Part shown: positions 61,224 to 64,000 of the stretch, one piece after another
Layout: every line of letters begins with the position of its first letter
How positions within the stretch are numbered: position 1 is the stretch's first letter
Assembly (NCBI GenBank): GCA_030848705.1
Contig: JAUIZM010000025.1
Coordinates: forward strand, 1,674,001 to 1,738,000
DNA from: Heracleum sosnowskyi
Taxonomy: Eukaryota; Streptophyta; Magnoliopsida; Apiales; Apiaceae
Length of the DNA: 64,000 nucleotides
Direction of reading: 5' to 3'
The notes under the pieces: generated by a model
Seen by the model: only the letters and a program-made list of their open reading frames with translations
Databases searched by the model: none
What the model was told of the DNA's origin: nothing
Position numbers and translations under genes: made by a program

Positions 61224-62735
61224 CTATACGAGAAAAATGGAGAAAAATTGAAGCGGGCCGGTTTGTGGATATTTTCTCGTAGTGTGACCCTTTGGGTTTA
61301 TAGAATTGCAGAAAAGTTCATTTGGGGCTGTCTGTGCCTGAATCGGAGCAGATACCAGGAGACGCCCGATTACGTTTACCTCTAAAGGGAGCTATACAAG
61401 GAAAATGGGTAAAAATTGAAGCGGGCCGTTTTGTTGATATTTTCTAGTAGTTTGACCCTATGGGTTTATAGAGTTGCAAAAAACTTCATTTGCGGCTGTC
61501 CGTGCCTGAATCAGAGCAGATACTAGGAGACGCCCGATTACGTTTATTTCTAAAGGGAGCTATACAAGGAAAATGGAGAAAAATTGAAGCGGGCCGGTTT
61601 GTGGATATTTTCTCGTAGTGTGACCCTATGGGTTTATAGAATTGCAGAAAAGTTCATTTGGGGCTGTCTGTGCCTGAATCGGAGCAGATACCAGGAGACG
61701 CCCGATTACGTTTACCTCTAAAGAGAGCTATACAAGGAAAATGGGGAAAAATTGACGCGGGCCGTTTTGTAGATATTTTCTCGTAGCTTGACCCTATGGG
61801 TTTATAGAGTTGCAGAAAACTTCATTTGCGGCTGTCTGTGCCTGAATCGGAGCAGATACGAGGAGACGCCCGATTACGTTTACTTCTAAAGGGAGCTATA
61901 CAAGGAAAATGGAGAAAAATTGAAGCGGGCCGGTTTGTGGATATTTTCTCGTAGTGTGACCCTATAGTTTTATAGAATTGCAGAAAAGTTCATTTGGGGC
62001 TGTCCGTGCCTGAATCGGAGCAGATACCAGGAGACGCCCGATTACGTTTACCTCTAAAGGGAGCTATACAAGGAAAATGGGGAAAACTTGACGCGGGCCG
62101 TTTTGTAGATATTTTCTCGTAGTTTGACCCTATGGGTTTATAGAGTTGCAGAAAACTTCATTTGCGGCTGTCCTTGCCTGAATCGGAGCAGATACTAGGA
62201 GACGCCCGATTACGTTTACTTCTAAAGGGAGCTATACAAGGAAAATGGAGAAAAATTGAAGCGGGCCGGTTTGTGGATATTTTCTCGTAGTTTGACCCTA
62301 TGGGTTTATAGAGTTGCAGAAAACTTCATTTGCGGCTATCCGTACCTGAATCGGAGCAGATACCAGGAGACGCCCGATTACGTTTACTTCTAAAGGGAGC
62401 TATACGAGAAAAATGGAGAAAAATTGAAGCGGGCCGGTTTGTGGATATTTTCTCGTAGTGTGACCCTTTGGGTTTATAGAATTGCAGAAAAGTTCATTTG
62501 GGGCTGTCTGTGCCTGAATCGGAGCAGATACCAGGAGACGCCCGATTACGTTTACCTCTAAAGGGAGCTATACAAGGAAAATGGGTAAAAATTGAAGCGG
62601 GCCGTTTTGTTGATATTTTCTCGTAGTTTGACCCTATGGGTTTATAGAGTTGCAAAAAACTTCATTTGCGGCTGTCCGTGCCTGAATCAGAGCAGATACT
62701 AGGAGACGCCCGATTACGTTTATTTCTAAAGGGAG
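61224..62735. repeat. 1512-bp segment similar to 49605-51116
   Basis: Nine units in the same order as 49605-51116 at a shift of 11619 bp: ctatacgaga, gggtaaaaattg with ctagtag, gagagctat, ctatagtttta, aaaacttgacgcg, an A-to-B chimera and gggtaaaaattg. The match ends at 62736. Confidence 0.8.
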
Positions 62736-62902
62736 CTAAACAAGGAAAATGGAGAAAAATTGAAGCGGGCCGGTTTGTGGATATTTCTCGTAGTGTGACC
62801 CTTTGGGTTTATAGAATTGCAGAAAAGTTCATTTGGGGCTATCTGTGCCTGAATCGGAGCAGATACCAGGAGACGCCCGATTACGTTTACCTCTAAAGGG
62901 AG
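62736..62902. repeat. 167-bp unit with 1-bp loss in the T-run
   Basis: Starts ctaaacaagg and has ggatatttctcg (three Ts instead of four). This single-copy loss opens a spurious 76-codon frame at 62666-62896. Confidence 0.9.
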
Positions 62903-64000
62903 CTATACAAGGAAAATGGGGAAAAATTGACGCGGGCCGTTTTGTAGATATTTTCTCGTAGTTTGACCTTATGGGTATATAGAGTTGCAGAAAACTTCAT
63001 TTGCGGCTGTCCGTGCCTGAATCGGAGCAGATACGAGGAGACGCCCGATTACGTTTACTTCTAAAGGGAGCTATACAAGGAAAATGGAGAAAAATTGAAG
63101 CGGACCGGTTTGTGGATATTTTCTCGTAGTGTGACCCTATAGTTTTATAGAATTGCAGAAAAGTTCATTTGGGGCTGTCCGTGCCTGAATCGGAGCAGAT
63201 ACCAGGAGACGCCCGATTACGTTTACCTCTAAAGGGAGCTATACAAGGAAAATGGGGAAAACTTGACGCGGGCCGTTTTGTAGATATTTTCTCGTAGTTT
63301 GACCCTATGGGTTTATAGAGTTGCAGAAAACTTCATTTGCGGCTGTCCGTGCCTGAATCGGAGCAGATACTAGGAGACGCCCGATTACGTTTACTTCTAA
63401 AGGGAGCTATACAAGGAAAATGGAGAAAAATTGAAGCGGGCCGGTTTGTGGATATTTTCTCGTAGTTTGACCCTATGGGTTTATAGAGTTGCAGAAAACT
63501 TCATTTGCGGCTATCCGTGCCTGAATCGGAGCAGATACCAGGAGACGCCCGATTACGTTTACTTCTAAAGGGAGCTATACGAGAAAAATGGAGAAAAATT
63601 GAAGCGGGCCGGTTTGTGGATATTTTCTCGTAGTGTGACCCTTTGGGTTTATAGAATTGCAGAAAAGTTCATTTGGGGCTGTCCGTGCCTGAATCGGAGC
63701 AGATACCAGGAGACGCCCGATTTCGTTTACTTCTAAAGGGAGCTATACAAGAAAAATGGGGAAAAATTGAAGCGGGCCCTTTTGTAGATATTTTCTCGTA
63801 GTTTGACCCTATGGGTTTATAGAGTTGCAGAAAACTTCATTTGCGGCTGTCCGTGCCTGAATCGGAGCAGATACCAGGAGACGCCCGATTACGTTTACTT
63901 CTAAAGGGAGCTATACGAGAAAAATGGAGAAAAATTGAAACGGGCCGGTTTGTGGATATTTTCTCGTAGTGTGACCCTTTGGGTTTATAGAATTGCAGAA
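62903..64000. repeat. Terminal monomers and 90-bp partial unit
   Basis: Six full 168-bp units and a partial unit from 63911 to the window end. Single-copy variants include gaccttatgggtatat (62965), gcggaccgg (63102) and gatttcgttt (63720). The array plainly continues past 64000. Confidence 0.93.

Larger units (their letters stand above)
1..64000. repeat. 168-bp satellite DNA array filling the window
   Basis: Every part of the window is a tandem copy of one 168-bp unit. The ctatacaagg box recurs at 1, 169, 337, 505, 673, 841 and 1009 and onward to 63911. All copies have the same orientation, and no foreign insertion longer than a few bases was seen. I count 390 complete units: 352 of 168 bp, 13 of 167 bp, 2 of 163 bp and 23 of 99 bp, which sums exactly to 63910. 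An A-type monomer is about 46% GC by hand count. The array runs off both ends, so its true length is unknown. By analogy with known satellites it is probably centromeric or pericentromeric heterochromatin of a eukaryote, but nothing in the sequence proves location or species. Confidence 0.98.

Noticed and set aside
62666..62896. 76-codon open frame on the + strand
   Set aside because: Produced by a 1-bp loss in a T-run near 62785. It is present once and codes for satellite sequence.
1..64000. CRISPR array (regular repeats)
   Set aside because: Units are 168 bp with no short repeat separated by unique spacers. The whole unit is conserved, and no cas genes are present.
1..64000. Tandem rRNA, tRNA or 5S gene array
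   Set aside because: The unit shows no tRNA A/B-box pair, no cloverleaf and no recognisable 5S internal control region, and 168 bp is not matched to any such gene I recognise.

Overview
The whole 64 kb window is one uninterrupted satellite-DNA array. I find no gene, RNA gene, transposable element or CRISPR array, and no unique flanking sequence at either edge. The basic unit is 168 bp, taken here to start at the conserved ctatacaagg box. All units lie head to tail on the same strand. From landmark positions I count 390 complete units plus a 90-base partial one: 367 of full length or nearly so (352 of 168 bp, 13 of 167 bp, 2 of 163 bp) and 23 copies of a 99-bp deletion derivative. These lengths account exactly for position 63910, so no other net indel is needed.

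Two monomer types, A and B, mostly alternate and give a 336-bp dimer. They differ at linked sites in the unit: 38 (G/T), 44 (G/A), 61 (G/T), 82 (A/G), 93 (G/C) and 102 (G/C). Above the dimer lies a patchwork of larger repeats. At 1.8-8.5 kb there are nested 2787, 1176 and 3963 bp duplications. At 10.0-15.9 kb there is a 3457 bp duplication. At 16.5-24.0 kb there are three copies of a 2214 bp unit, the middle one enlarged by a 939 bp tandem duplication. At 25.9-29.9 kb there is a 2109 bp duplication, and 21.8-25.9 kb recurs at 29.8-33.8 kb. At 34.7-50.6 kb there is a 3458 bp, 21-monomer higher-order repeat in five successive copies, the fourth lacking eight monomers. A 6146 bp duplication spans 47.2-57.4 kb, and a 1511 bp duplication spans 58.2-61.2 kb.

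The organism cannot be named from sequence alone. A homogeneous, directional array with a nucleosome-sized monomer, a dimeric substructure and multi-kilobase higher-order repeats is typical of eukaryotic centromeric or pericentromeric heterochromatin. The monomer is about 46% GC (A-type, hand count) and keeps 8-9 CpG sites. I recognise no named satellite family and no complete CENP-B box.

The features most worth following up are: the single-origin 69-bp deletion module and its B/A recombinant version; the concentration of deletion and A/B switch points near an ACCC-TAT-GGGT dyad; and the apparent young core of near-identical 3458 bp repeats next to more diverged arrays. No protein-based system is visible.
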